64,000 nucleotides of DNA. It comes from Cupriavidus basilensis. GTDB lineage: Bacteria > Pseudomonadota > Gammaproteobacteria > Burkholderiales > Burkholderiaceae. The notes beneath the pieces are model-generated. The model was not told where the DNA came from. It did no database searches and was given only the letters and a program-made list of their open reading frames with translations. Shown here piece after piece: positions 9,079 to 17,627 of this stretch. The DNA lies in NCBI RefSeq assembly GCF_008801925.2, contig NZ_CP062804.1, positions 372,001-436,000 of the forward strand. The letters run 5' to 3'. The position numbers were made by a program, and so were the translations under genes. Position 1 is the first letter of the stretch; every line of letters starts with the position of its first letter.

Positions 9079-9815
9079 GAGCCCGCCACCTTCAGCAGGA
9101 CCGGGTCGTTGCGATACAGGTCGGGAAACATCTGCTTCAGGTAGCCGATCTTGGGCATGTCGTTGATGACGATGTACGGGTGCGAAGGATGGAGGGTCAG
9201 GAAATTCTGGTGATAGCCCTCCGCCGGGTAGAAGGCCTTGTAGTCCTCGATGCGGGTGACGATGGGTGCCTTGAACACATTGGCCTTGCCCAGCTGTGCG
9301 ATATAGGCCTGCGCCACGCTGCGTTGCTCGGCGTTGAGCGGGAACACCGCCGAGCGGTACTGTGTGCCGTGGTCCGGGCCCTGGAAGTTGAGCTGGGTGG
9401 GGTTGTGCGCGACCGAGAAGAAGATCTGCAGCAGGCGTCCGTAGCTGACCTGCGCCGGGTCGAACGTGATCTGCACCGATTCCGCATGCCCGGTATCGCC
9501 GCCGCTGACGGTCTCGTACTGGGCCGTGCTGGCCGCGCCGCCGGCATAGCCGGACGTGACCTGCTTCACGCCGCGCACGTGCTGGAACACGCCTTGCACG
9601 CCCCAGAAGCAGCCGCCGGCGAACACGGCCGTTTCCGTTGGCGCCGTACTGGCTTTTTCATCGAGCGCGGGCGGCGGGATCCTGACGGCGTCTTCGGCCG
9701 AGTTGGCCACGCGCTGCCAGGCCAGCAGGCCCGCCGCCAGCATGACGAGGCCAGCGACTTTTGCGGCGGACGAGCGCGTCCACCAGGAGAAACCGGTTGA
9801 AGTTTGCGTGGTCAT
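9075..9815 (-). CDS. msrA: Peptide-methionine (S)-S-oxide reductase, membrane-anchored or exported
   Basis: A 246-residue MsrA. The catalytic motif GGCFWG has Cys about 69, and the family blocks SGYAGG, YETVSGGDTGHAE and GTQYRSAV follow. The C-terminal region NFLTLHPSHPYI is typical. Unlike cytosolic MsrA, it has an N-terminal extension with a hydrophobic helix at about 19-36, so it should act outside the cytoplasmic membrane. It reduces the S epimer of methionine sulfoxide in periplasmic proteins. It lies 66 bases downstream of the dipZ-like gene, which can supply reducing power, and forms an operon with msrB. The neighbouring two-component system probably controls it. Confidence 0.95.
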   Translation of the reverse strand: MTTQTSTGFSWWTRSSAAKVAGLVMLAAGLLAWQRVANSAEDAVRIPPPALDEKASTAPTETAVFAGGCFWGVQGVFQHVRGVKQVTSGYAGGAASTAQYETVSGGDTGHAESVQITFDPAQVSYGRLLQIFFSVAHNPTQLNFQGPDHGTQYRSAVFPLNAEQRSVAQAYIAQLGKANVFKAPIVTRIEDYKAFYPAEGYHQNFLTLHPSHPYIVINDMPKIGYLKQMFPDLYRNDPVLLKVAGS

Positions 9816-9881
9816 GATTGCCTGTCCTTGAACGTTGCTGTGTCGTAATCAGTGCGTGGAATAGGGTGGCTTGCGTGCGCG

Positions 9882-11690
9882 TCAGCCGAAGGTGAAGGCA
9901 TAAGCCTCCACGCCGGGGTCCAGGAATTCGATCGTGAACGTGCGGTCGGCCACCTTGCCCGTCTGCCGCACCAGCTGGTATAGCCGCTGCTCGGTCACTG
10001 TGCCGCTGCCATCCGCAGCCACATCGGTGCCGCGCGCTGCGCCTGGCGCGCCGCCGTCCACGCTCACCCGGAACCGCACCGGCTTGCCGTCCTTGCCCGG
10101 CCCCAGCACCAGATGCAGGTCGCGCGCGTGAAAACGGTAGACGATCCGCCCGGAGGCGCCCGCCAGCGTGGCCTGCTCCGCACCCACTTGCCAGGTGCCG
10201 GCCAGGCCCCAGTCGTTGAGCGCAGGGTTTGCGGGCGCGGTATAAGTGTGCGCCTTGTCTTGCGCCTCGCCGCCGGGCGAGGCGAAGTTCTGCGCCCGCT
10301 CATAGCCAAGGTAGGTTTCGCCGGACTGGATTTCCGCCGTGTCGGCAGCCATCTGTACGCCTTGCAGGCCTTGTGCATCGGCATGGCTGATGCCCATGGC
10401 CACCTTCGCCGCATCGGCATGGCCCGCTTGCGCCAGCAGTTGCTGGATCACCTGCTCGGATTTCGCGTACTCGCCTTCGCCGAAGTGGTGAAAGCGGATC
10501 TGCCCCTGCGCATCGATGAAATAGTGCGCCGGCCAGTACTGGTTGTTGAAGGCGCGCCAGATCGCGAAGTTGTTGTCGACCGCCACGGGATAGTCGATGC
10601 CGAGGTCGCGCGTGGCCTTCTTCACGTTGTCGAGGTTGCGCTCGAAGGCAAACTCCGGCGCATGCACGCCGATCACCACCAGCCCCTGGTCGCGGTACTT
10701 CTGCGCCCAGGCCTTCACGTAGGGCAGGGTGCGCAGGCAGTTGATGCACGAATAGGTCCAGAAATCGACCAGCACCACCTTGCCGCGCAGCGCCTCGGCC
10801 GTGAGCGGCGGCGAGTTCAGCCACTCCACGGCGCCGCCCAGCCCGGGAAACTGGCCTTCCACGGGGAGTGCCGCGGCGGCGCTCTCGCCAGTCTGGAGGC
10901 TGGTTGCGCGCATCATCGCGCCGGACGTCGTGGCCATGGCCGCGCCGTTGCCGGCTTGCGCCTGCTTAGCCGAGAGCTTGTCGACCAGCTGTTGCTCGAT
11001 GCCGCCCGTGGCCACGGTCGAGACGCGGGCCAGCACACCGGTGTCCAGCCCCAGCCCGATGGCAACCACGCCGAGCAACATGGCCGCGCCAATGCCGCGC
11101 CGGACCCATTCCCCCGCGCCCAGCGAGCGCTTCATCGCGGTAAAGACCCGGCCGCCAATCAGCAAGGCCACCGCCAGCGACGTCGCCGCGCCCCCCGCGT
11201 AGGCCACCAGCAGCAGCGTGGTGCCGGCGCTGGCGCCGCGCAGCGCCGCACCGGTCAGCACAAGGCCGAGGATCGGGCCAGCGCAAGGCGCCCACAGCAG
11301 GCCGGTGGCAATGCCGAGCAGGAACGACGAGCCGGGCCGGACCTGTCCGCCATCGGCCTGGGCAAATGCGGACAGCCGGCTGCCCGCGCTTACCAGCGGA
11401 TGCATCAGCCGCTCGGCCAGGCGCGGCAGTAGCAGCGTCAGGCCGAACACGGCCAGCAAGGCTATGGCCAGCCAGCGTCCGTACTGGTTGGCCTGGGTCA
11501 CCCAGCCGCCGCCCACCGCCGCCAGCGTTGCCACCGCCGCGAAGGTCAGCGCCATGCCGGCCAGCAGCGGCAGGCCGCTGCGCACAAAGGGCTGGTCGGC
11601 CCGCGAGAACACGAAGGGCAGCACGGGCAGGATGCACGGGCTGAGAATGGTGAGCGCGCCACCAAGGTAGGCGAGGATAAGGAGGAACAT
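9882..11690 (-). CDS. DipZ-like thiol transporter: CcdA membrane domain fused to thioredoxin
   Basis: A 602-residue fusion. The N-terminal part is a polytopic CcdA/DsbD-beta-type domain with the paired cysteines in SPCILP (about 19) and WAPCAGP (about 136). A linker follows, then a periplasmic thioredoxin domain with active site CINC at about 312-315, preceded by VDFWTYS. The last 150 residues form a beta-rich module seen in DipZ proteins. It should carry electrons from cytoplasmic thioredoxin to periplasmic MsrA and MsrB. It sits between msrB (47 bases upstream) and msrA (66 bases downstream), which fits that partnership. Some annotations call such proteins cytochrome c biogenesis protein DipZ; a role in haem maturation is less likely here. 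Confidence 0.92.
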   Translation of the reverse strand: MFLLILAYLGGALTILSPCILPVLPFVFSRADQPFVRSGLPLLAGMALTFAAVATLAAVGGGWVTQANQYGRWLAIALLAVFGLTLLLPRLAERLMHPLVSAGSRLSAFAQADGGQVRPGSSFLLGIATGLLWAPCAGPILGLVLTGAALRGASAGTTLLLVAYAGGAATSLAVALLIGGRVFTAMKRSLGAGEWVRRGIGAAMLLGVVAIGLGLDTGVLARVSTVATGGIEQQLVDKLSAKQAQAGNGAAMATTSGAMMRATSLQTGESAAAALPVEGQFPGLGGAVEWLNSPPLTAEALRGKVVLVDFWTYSCINCLRTLPYVKAWAQKYRDQGLVVIGVHAPEFAFERNLDNVKKATRDLGIDYPVAVDNNFAIWRAFNNQYWPAHYFIDAQGQIRFHHFGEGEYAKSEQVIQQLLAQAGHADAAKVAMGISHADAQGLQGVQMAADTAEIQSGETYLGYERAQNFASPGGEAQDKAHTYTAPANPALNDWGLAGTWQVGAEQATLAGASGRIVYRFHARDLHLVLGPGKDGKPVRFRVSVDGGAPGAARGTDVAADGSGTVTEQRLYQLVRQTGKVADRTFTIEFLDPGVEAYAFTFG

Positions 11691-11737
11691 GGAATGCTTC
11701 AGTCTGGTTGTTGTCGGCGTTGGAGGCCCGCGTGGGC

Positions 11738-12259
11738 TCAGGCGGCTTGCGGCTTGAACGTCATCGCCACGCCGTTCATGCAGTAGCGCAGCCCGGTCGG
11801 CTTGGGGCCGTCATCGAACACATGGCCCAGGTGGCCGCCGCAGCGCCGGCAATGCACCTCCGTGCGCGATATGCCGAAGGAGCGGTCCTCGTTCGTGCGC
11901 ACGGCGTTTTCCAGCGGCGCCCAGAAGCTGGGCCAGCCGGTGCGGCTGTCGAACTTGGTGCGCGACGAGAACAGGTCGAGCTGGCATCCGGCGCAGGCGA
12001 AGATGCCGGCGCGATGCTCATCGTTCAGCGGGCTGCTGTAGGGCCGCTCCGTGCCTTCCTGGCGCAGCACGCTGTACTGGCTTGCGCTGAGCATCTGGCG
12101 CCACTGGGCGTCGGAGCGCACTACCTCGAAGGTTTCGGCGGGCTTGCCCGCGTTCGCCGCGTTTGCCGGGCCGGCCGCCAGCGCGCGCCAGCCGCTCGCG
12201 GCCGCTAGCGCCGCCACGGCGGCACTGCCCGATACCAAAAAGCGCCTTCTGCTTCCCAT
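11738..12259 (-). CDS. msrB: Peptide-methionine (R)-S-oxide reductase, Tat-exported
   Basis: A 173-residue MsrB. The N-terminus has a twin-arginine signal (SRRRFLV at about 3-9, then an Ala-rich hydrophobic stretch), so the folded enzyme is exported to the periplasm. Zinc-binding cysteines lie in CAGC (about 89 and 92) and CRRC (about 137 and 140). The catalytic Cys is in RYCMN (about 160), and the GWPSFW and GGHLGHVF blocks are intact. It reduces the R epimer of methionine sulfoxide. It is the first gene of the msrB-dipZ-msrA operon, transcribed divergently from the response regulator gene across a 226-base promoter region. Confidence 0.96.
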   Translation of the reverse strand: MGSRRRFLVSGSAAVAALAAASGWRALAAGPANAANAGKPAETFEVVRSDAQWRQMLSASQYSVLRQEGTERPYSSPLNDEHRAGIFACAGCQLDLFSSRTKFDSRTGWPSFWAPLENAVRTNEDRSFGISRTEVHCRRCGGHLGHVFDDGPKPTGLRYCMNGVAMTFKPQAA

Positions 12260-12485
12260 GATGTGCTCCTTGCCTCAATGTATCGATCGCGGCGACCGAC
12301 TTGCCGTCGATCACTGCCATGGATCGTTGGCCGCATCGTATGGCTGGCACCATCCCGGAGTCCTCACCAAAGGTTAAATTAAATGTGATAACTCGCCGCC
12401 TCAAAATTTTGCACAATAGCCAGGCCGGCGCTTTTCCTGTGCCTCCCCTGTCATGCGCGAGCCGGCTCGCGCCTCTAGGCTGAAC
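12260..12485. promoter_or_regulatory. Divergent promoter region between msrB and the two-component system
   Basis: 226 bases separate the start codons of msrB (minus) and the response regulator (plus). Around 12370-12415 the sequence is AT-rich, unlike its surroundings. It contains GTTA and TAAC halves 12 bases apart (from about 12373), a possible binding site for the OmpR-type regulator. No -35/-10 pair was assigned with confidence. Confidence 0.45.
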
Positions 12486-13208
12486 ATGGATCACCCCAAG
12501 CGCATCCTGATCGTCGAAGACGACGTCGACATCGCCAACGTATTGAGCCTGCACCTGCGCGACGAGCGCTATGAAGTCGTGCACAGCGCCGACGGCAACG
12601 AAGGCCTGCGGCTGCTGGCGCAGGGCAACTGGGACGCGCTGATCCTCGACCTGATGCTGCCCGGCGTGGACGGGCTGGAGATCTGCCGGCGCGCCCGCGC
12701 CATGACGCGCTACACGCCGATCATCATCACCAGCGCGCGCGCAAGCGAAGTCCACCGCATCCTTGGCCTGGAGCTTGGCGCCGACGACTACCTGGCCAAG
12801 CCGTTCTCGGTGCTCGAGCTGGTGGCCCGCGTGAAGGCGCTGCTGCGCCGCGTGGATGCCATGGCCAAGGACCTGCGCATCGACGCGGGCAGCCTGGAGC
12901 TGGGCGGCCTGTCGATCGATCCGCTCACGCGCGAGGCCAGCGTGGACGGCCGGCGCATTGAGCTCACCTCGCGTGAGTTCGACCTGCTGTATTTCTTCGC
13001 CAGGCATCCGGGCAAGGTGTTCTCGCGCATGGACCTGCTCAACGCCGTCTGGGGCTATCAGCACGAGGGCTACGAACATACCGTCAACACCCATATCAAC
13101 CGGCTGCGCACCAAGATCGAGGCGGACCCGGCACAGCCCAGCCGCATCCTGACCGTGTGGGGGCATGGCTACAAGCTCGCGGCGGGAACCCAGGGAGGCG
13201 CGCCATGA
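12486..13208 (+). CDS. OmpR/PhoB-family response regulator
   Basis: A 240-residue regulator. The receiver domain has acidic residues EDD at 11-13, phospho-acceptor Asp at about 55 (LILDLMLPG) and Lys at about 105 (LAKPF). The C-terminal winged helix contains LTSREFDLLYFFARHPGKVFSR and the terminal GHGYKL. I chose the ATG at 12486 because the receiver fold begins there; an upstream in-frame start would add an unsupported leader. The stop overlaps the kinase start (ATGA), so the two are co-translated. Its position opposite the msr operon suggests it controls periplasmic oxidative repair, as hypochlorite-responsive systems do in other bacteria. That link is inferred from position. Confidence 0.93.
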   Translation: MDHPKRILIVEDDVDIANVLSLHLRDERYEVVHSADGNEGLRLLAQGNWDALILDLMLPGVDGLEICRRARAMTRYTPIIITSARASEVHRILGLELGADDYLAKPFSVLELVARVKALLRRVDAMAKDLRIDAGSLELGGLSIDPLTREASVDGRRIELTSREFDLLYFFARHPGKVFSRMDLLNAVWGYQHEGYEHTVNTHINRLRTKIEADPAQPSRILTVWGHGYKLAAGTQGGAP

Positions 13209-14719
13209 GCTTTGACCTTGGACTGAACCTGAGCCGCCGCCTGACCCTGACGCAGCGGCTGTCCCTGGTGTTTTCCGTGCTGCTGCTGGCCTGCTGCGGC
13301 GCCTCCGCGTGGCTGCAGTTCCGCTCCAACGACATGCGCGAGAAGGAAGTCATCCAGGACCTGTCGCGCGGGCTGGCCGGCCATATCGCCCGCAATGCGT
13401 CGCTGATGGACGCCAACGGGCTCAAGCCGGATGCGCTGCGCCGCCTGTTCGGCCAGTTGATGGTGGTGAACCCGAGCGTGGAGGTGTACCTGCTGGACAG
13501 CCAGGGCCGGATCCAGGGGCACGATGCGCCGGCCGGGCACCTGCAGCGCCAGCAGGTAGACCTCAAGCCCGTGCAGCGCCTGCTGGCCGGCGAGCCGCTG
13601 CCTATCCTTGGGGACGATCCGCGCAGCGCGGGCGGGCGCAAGGTGTTCAGCGCCGCGCCGCTGCGCGTGGGGGGTGCCGAGCCCGCCGGCTACATCTATG
13701 TGGTGCTGCTGGGCGAGGCGCATGACGAACTGGCGGCGCGCGCCTCCGCCAACTCGGTGCTGCGCACCACGCTGTGGTCGATGGGGCTGGTGGCGCTGCT
13801 GGGTTTGCTGGCGGGCCTGATGGCGTTTGGCCTCATCACGCGGCCGCTGCGCCGCCTGACCGAGGCGATGCGGCGCTTTGATGCCGACGGCGCGCCCGAG
13901 ACGCAGCCGCGTGTGCCGCGCTCGCCGTGCGGCAATGCACGCGATGAAATCGTCGCGCTGGAAGCGGCCTTCGCGCAAATGGCGGACCGCATCGCCGAGC
14001 AATGGCGCGCGCTGACCAAGCAGGACCAGGAGCGGCGCGAGCTGGTTGCCAATATTTCGCATGACCTGCGCACGCCGCTGACCTCGCTGCACGGCTACCT
14101 GGAAACGCTGTCGCTCAAGGCCGATACGCTTAGCGAGGCCGAGCGCCAGCGCTACCTGGCCATCGCGCTGGCGCAAAGCGTCAAGGTGGGGCGGCTGGCG
14201 CAATCGCTCTTTGAACTGGCGCGGCTGGAGCACGGCATCGTGCAGCCGGCGCTGGAGGATTTCTCCCTGGTGGACCTGGTGCAGGACGTGTTCCAGAAGT
14301 TCGAGCTGCCGGCCGAGGCGCGCCATGTGCGGCTGCGTGCCGGCATCCCGCAGCGCCTGCCCGCCGTCACGGCCGATCTCGGCATGATCGAGCGCGTGCT
14401 GACCAACCTGCTGGATAACGCGATCCGCCATACGCCGGCCGAAGGCGCCATCGATGTCGATCTTGCCCTGCGCGACGGCAAGGTGGCGGTCACGGTCAGC
14501 GATACCGGCCCGGGCATTCCCGCGGAACTGCGCGAAAGCCTGTTCCAGCGGCCCTTCAGCGCCGGCGGCGCGCATCGCGGCGGCGGGCTGGGGTTGCTGA
14601 TCGTGCAGCGCATGCTGCAGTTGCATCACAGCCAGATCCGGCTGGTGGAGCGCGCCGGCAGCGGCACGGTGTTCAGCTTTGAGTTGCCGGTGTCCGGCGG
14701 CGCCGGCAGCGCACGCTAG
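13205..14719 (+). CDS. Sensor histidine kinase (HAMP, HisKA, HATPase)
   Basis: A 504-residue membrane kinase. One membrane helix lies near residues 20-38 and a second near 195-220, flanking a periplasmic sensing region of about 150 residues. A HAMP linker follows (ITRPLRRLTEAM). The phosphorylated His is at about 286 in NISHDLRTPL. ATP-binding boxes are N (LLDNAIRHTP), G1 (VSDTGPGIP) and G2 (GGGLGLLIV). The start at 13205 overlaps the regulator stop by ATGA. The periplasmic domain has no recognisable fold and could sense oxidants or damaged envelope proteins, given the msr genes next door. Confidence 0.94.
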   Translation: MSFDLGLNLSRRLTLTQRLSLVFSVLLLACCGASAWLQFRSNDMREKEVIQDLSRGLAGHIARNASLMDANGLKPDALRRLFGQLMVVNPSVEVYLLDSQGRIQGHDAPAGHLQRQQVDLKPVQRLLAGEPLPILGDDPRSAGGRKVFSAAPLRVGGAEPAGYIYVVLLGEAHDELAARASANSVLRTTLWSMGLVALLGLLAGLMAFGLITRPLRRLTEAMRRFDADGAPETQPRVPRSPCGNARDEIVALEAAFAQMADRIAEQWRALTKQDQERRELVANISHDLRTPLTSLHGYLETLSLKADTLSEAERQRYLAIALAQSVKVGRLAQSLFELARLEHGIVQPALEDFSLVDLVQDVFQKFELPAEARHVRLRAGIPQRLPAVTADLGMIERVLTNLLDNAIRHTPAEGAIDVDLALRDGKVAVTVSDTGPGIPAELRESLFQRPFSAGGAHRGGGLGLLIVQRMLQLHHSQIRLVERAGSGTVFSFELPVSGGAGSAR

Positions 14720-14731
14720 CGGCGAGAAGCC

Positions 14732-15631
14732 TTAGCCCGCGGCCTGGCCGGAGAAGCGCTCGATCAGCCACGAGGCGGCGGGGCCGGGTGGCGTGTCGGT
14801 GCGGTAGATCGCATCGAAGGGGTAGAAGTTGCTGTGATTTTCGGGCAGGTCGAGCAGCACCAGGCGGCCCGAGTCGAGATCTTCCTGCACCATGGGCACC
14901 GGCATATTGCCCCAGCCGATGCCTTCGCGCAGCAGCATGTGCTTGGCGCCAAGATCGCCCAGGCGCCAGGTATGCGTGCTGATTACCGCGAAATCCTTGC
15001 CGCGCGTCAGCGCCGAGCGGTCCGACAGCACCAGTTGCACATGATGCCGTCCGGCGCCCGGCAGGTTCGGGCTGCCGCTGGCCAACGGATGGCCTGGCGC
15101 CGCAACCGGCCGCAGCATCACATCGCCGATCCAGATGCGCTCGATCCCCGCCACGCCCGCGCCAAGCGGCCCGCTGACGCCGATGGCGGCGGAGCCGTCC
15201 AGCACCATCTGCGTCACGGCGCCAAGTGCTTCCATGTGCAGGTGCAGCGCTACCGTGGGAAAGGCCTCGCGGAAGGCCTTCAAGGCATCCACCACGCGCG
15301 CCGCGGGCAGCATCACGTCCAGCGCCAGGTGGACCTCGGCCTCCAGGCCTTGCAGCAGGCCCTTGACCTTCGCGCGCAGCCCATCGATGCCCATGGTGAC
15401 CGTGCGCGCCTCGGCCAGCACGGTGCGGCCCGCCTCGGTCAGTTGCGGCTTTTTGGTGGTCTTGCGGTCGAACAGCGCCACGCCGAGCTGGTTCTCCAGG
15501 TTGGCGATCGTATAGCTGATGACCGAGGTCGCCCGGCTGAGCTTGCGGGCCGCGCCGGCAAAGCTGCCGACGTCCACCACGGTCAGGAACACCTTCAGTT
15601 GATCCAGCGTGGGCGTACCGGGATTTGGCAT
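14732..15631 (-). CDS. LysR-family transcriptional regulator
   Basis: A 299-residue LysR regulator. The N-terminal helix-turn-helix spans about residues 8-65 (LDQLKVFLTVVDVGSFAGAA, then LENQLGVALFDR), and an effector-binding domain follows. It is convergent with the kinase gene (12-base gap) and divergent from the DoxX gene. Three ATCGA elements spaced nine bases apart lie right at its start, which fits autoregulation and control of doxX. The inducer is unknown. Confidence 0.93.
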   Translation of the reverse strand: MPNPGTPTLDQLKVFLTVVDVGSFAGAARKLSRATSVISYTIANLENQLGVALFDRKTTKKPQLTEAGRTVLAEARTVTMGIDGLRAKVKGLLQGLEAEVHLALDVMLPAARVVDALKAFREAFPTVALHLHMEALGAVTQMVLDGSAAIGVSGPLGAGVAGIERIWIGDVMLRPVAAPGHPLASGSPNLPGAGRHHVQLVLSDRSALTRGKDFAVISTHTWRLGDLGAKHMLLREGIGWGNMPVPMVQEDLDSGRLVLLDLPENHSNFYPFDAIYRTDTPPGPAASWLIERFSGQAAG

Positions 15632-15634
15632 CTT

Positions 15635-15661
15635 ATCGATTTTATCGAACGTATCGATCCA
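15635..15661. promoter_or_regulatory. Three phased ATCGA elements upstream of the LysR gene
   Basis: ATCGAT, ATCGAA and ATCGAT occur at a 9-base period (15635, 15644, 15653). The outer two are palindromic, so they also form an inverted repeat. The position, only a few bases from the LysR start codon on the doxX side, is typical for an autoregulatory LysR site. Confidence 0.5.
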
Positions 15662-15733
15662 TATTATCCCAGTTTCGCGGACGTAAAAACCCGCCTACAT
15701 TTAGGCCCATCGGTTGCAGTACCCGATTCAGAC

Positions 15734-15783
15734 CCTGAACCCGAACCTGAACCCGAACCCGAACCTTGATCCCCTGATCCCCT
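15734..15783. repeat. Short tandem repeats in the LysR/DoxX intergenic region
   Basis: Five hexamer units of the form cctgaa or cccgaa run from 15734 to 15763. Two copies of the octamer tgatcccc follow at 15768-15783. These are simple repeats and no gene is encoded. They sit between the LysR-proximal elements and the doxX ribosome-binding site. Confidence 0.8.
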
Positions 15784-15834
15784 GACTCAACCGGCCTGCC
15801 ATGACTGTGCGGCCGCATCGAATGGAGAACCACC

Positions 15835-16287
15835 ATGTCCCAAGCCGCCCAACCCAATGCCCAACTCAACACCCGGACGAACTCCCACGCCGACACACCC
15901 GCCGCAGCCGGCGTGGCAGTGCTGGGCCGTGTCCTGATCAGCGCCATCTTCCTGCTCTCCGGTGCGTCCAAGCTGGCCGCGCCGGCCGCCATGATCGGCT
16001 ACATCCAGTCGGTCGGCCTGCCGCTGCCGCAAGTGGCGCTGGCCATTGCCATCGTCGTGGAAGTGGTGGGCGGCATCGCCCTGGTGCTGGGATACCGCAC
16101 CCGCCTGGTCGCTGCCATCCTGGCCGTCTTTAGCGTGGCGACCGCGCTGGCCTTCCATGCCAACCTGGCGGACCAGAACCAGTTCATTCACTTCTTCAAG
16201 AACATCGCGATGGCCGGCGGCCTGCTGCAGATCGTGGTCTATGGTGCCGGCCGCTTCAGCCTGGATGCACGCCGCGGCAACGCTTAA
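15835..16287 (+). CDS. DoxX-family membrane protein
   Basis: A 150-residue protein with four hydrophobic helices after a polar N-terminal tail of about 25 residues. It shows the DoxX pattern: the first helix ends GASKLAAPAAMIGYIQ, the second is VALAIAIVVEVVGGIALVLGYRTR. GGAG-like spacing before the ATG (ggag at 15824) supports the start. DoxX proteins are inner-membrane proteins linked to redox or thiol-stress pathways; the exact reaction is unknown. It is divergent from the LysR gene, its likely regulator. The stop overlaps the convergent MFS stop region. Confidence 0.9.
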   Translation: MSQAAQPNAQLNTRTNSHADTPAAAGVAVLGRVLISAIFLLSGASKLAAPAAMIGYIQSVGLPLPQVALAIAIVVEVVGGIALVLGYRTRLVAAILAVFSVATALAFHANLADQNQFIHFFKNIAMAGGLLQIVVYGAGRFSLDARRGNA

Positions 16288-17627
16288 CGCGCGGGGCGGG
16301 TTTCAAGCGCAGCCATGCGCATGGGAAACGCCAGCACGAAGAGCAGCGCGGCCAGCACCAGGGCCGCGCTGAGGATGTACAGGCTATCGGTGAAGCCGCC
16401 GGTGGCCGCCTTGATGGCGCCCACCATGACCGGCGCCACCAGGCCCGCGCTGCTGCCGATCGTGCTGATCATGGCGATGCCGGCGGCCGCGCCCCGGTCC
16501 GCCAGGATGCTGCCCGGCACGGACCAGAGAATCGTGAAGGCGCTGGAGATGCCCGCCGACGACAGCGCCAGGCACAGCACCGCCGCCAGCGGGTTGTGCA
16601 TGAACAGCGTGGTGAGCGACAAGCCCAGCGCGCCAACCAGCGCCGCCACGGCAAAATGCCAGCGCCGCTCCCCCGTGCGGTCCGAATGGCGCCCCACGAC
16701 GATGGACGCCGCAATCCCGGTGACCGCTGGCACCACCGCGTAAAACCCCACCTGCAGCACGCTCAACCCCATCATCTTCAACAGCGTGGGCTGCCAGAAC
16801 GACAAGGCATAGATGCCCAGGATGGCGAGAAACGAGATCAGGCCGAGCATCCACACGCGCCGGTCGCGCATCGCGGCGCCAAAGCCGTGGGTCGCGCGGA
16901 TGCCATTGGCGGCCTGGTCCTCCTCCAGCAGCCGGGCGATACGTTGCCGCTCAGGGGCGCTGAGCCACCGTGCCTGCGCAGGACCGTCCGACAGGATGAA
17001 GAAGGCCAGGATGCCCAGCAGCGCGCTCGGTATCCCCTCGAGCAGGAACAGCCACTGCCATCCCTGCAAGGACCATGCGCCATTGAGGAACGTCATCACC
17101 AGGCCCGCCACCGGCCCGGCCACGATTGGCGCGGCGCCATAGGCCATGAAGAACAGCGCCGTCACCTGTGCCCGGCGGCGCGATGGGAACCAGAGCGTGA
17201 AGTAGAACAGCACCCCCGGCGCGAACCCGGCCTCCAGCACCCCGATCAGGAACCGCAACGCATAGAACTGCGTGGGCGTGCTCACGAAGATCATGGCCGC
17301 GCACGCCAGTCCCCACAGCCCCATGATGCGCAGCAGCGTGGCCCGCACGCCGATCTTCGCCAGCATAAGGTTGCTGGGCACCTCGAACAGCGCATAGCCG
17401 AGAAAGAAGATGCTCGCGCCCAGGCCAAAGACGGCATCGCCAAAGCCGAGGTCCTCGCGCATCTGCAGCTGCGCATAGCCAACGTTGGTCCGGTCCAGGT
17501 AATTGAAGACATAGCACACGCATAGCAGCGGCAGCAGGCGCCATGTGATCTTGCGGAACAGCTCGGCGTCGCTGGCCGGATCGGCGGTGGCCGTGCCGGC
17601 CGGCTTGGCGAGGGTGGCGGTGTTCAT
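16284..17627 (-). CDS. MFS transporter, anion:cation symporter (ACS) type
   Basis: A 447-residue, 12-helix MFS permease. The segment NYLDRTNVGYAQLQM in helix 1 and the following loop are characteristic of the ACS family that imports organic acids such as phthalate, tartrate or glucarate. The start is ATG at 17627, overlapping the MBL hydrolase stop (ATGA). Longer in-frame extension into the upstream gene is not supported. It is the third gene of a minus-strand cassette with an MBL hydrolase and an NTF2-like protein and should import that pathway's substrate. Confidence 0.92.
   Translation of the reverse strand: MNTATLAKPAGTATADPASDAELFRKITWRLLPLLCVCYVFNYLDRTNVGYAQLQMREDLGFGDAVFGLGASIFFLGYALFEVPSNLMLAKIGVRATLLRIMGLWGLACAAMIFVSTPTQFYALRFLIGVLEAGFAPGVLFYFTLWFPSRRRAQVTALFFMAYGAAPIVAGPVAGLVMTFLNGAWSLQGWQWLFLLEGIPSALLGILAFFILSDGPAQARWLSAPERQRIARLLEEDQAANGIRATHGFGAAMRDRRVWMLGLISFLAILGIYALSFWQPTLLKMMGLSVLQVGFYAVVPAVTGIAASIVVGRHSDRTGERRWHFAVAALVGALGLSLTTLFMHNPLAAVLCLALSSAGISSAFTILWSVPGSILADRGAAAGIAMISTIGSSAGLVAPVMVGAIKAATGGFTDSLYILSAALVLAALLFVLAFPMRMAALETRPAR

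Noticed and set aside
13169..14629. Antisense open frame opposite the sensor kinase
   Set aside because: The kinase boxes on the plus strand are complete, and the antisense translation has only Gln/His/Arg-rich noise.
15734..15763. cccgaa-type hexamers as a telomere-like or binding-site array
   Set aside because: Only five imperfect copies in a short GC-rich spacer; simple slippage is enough to explain them.
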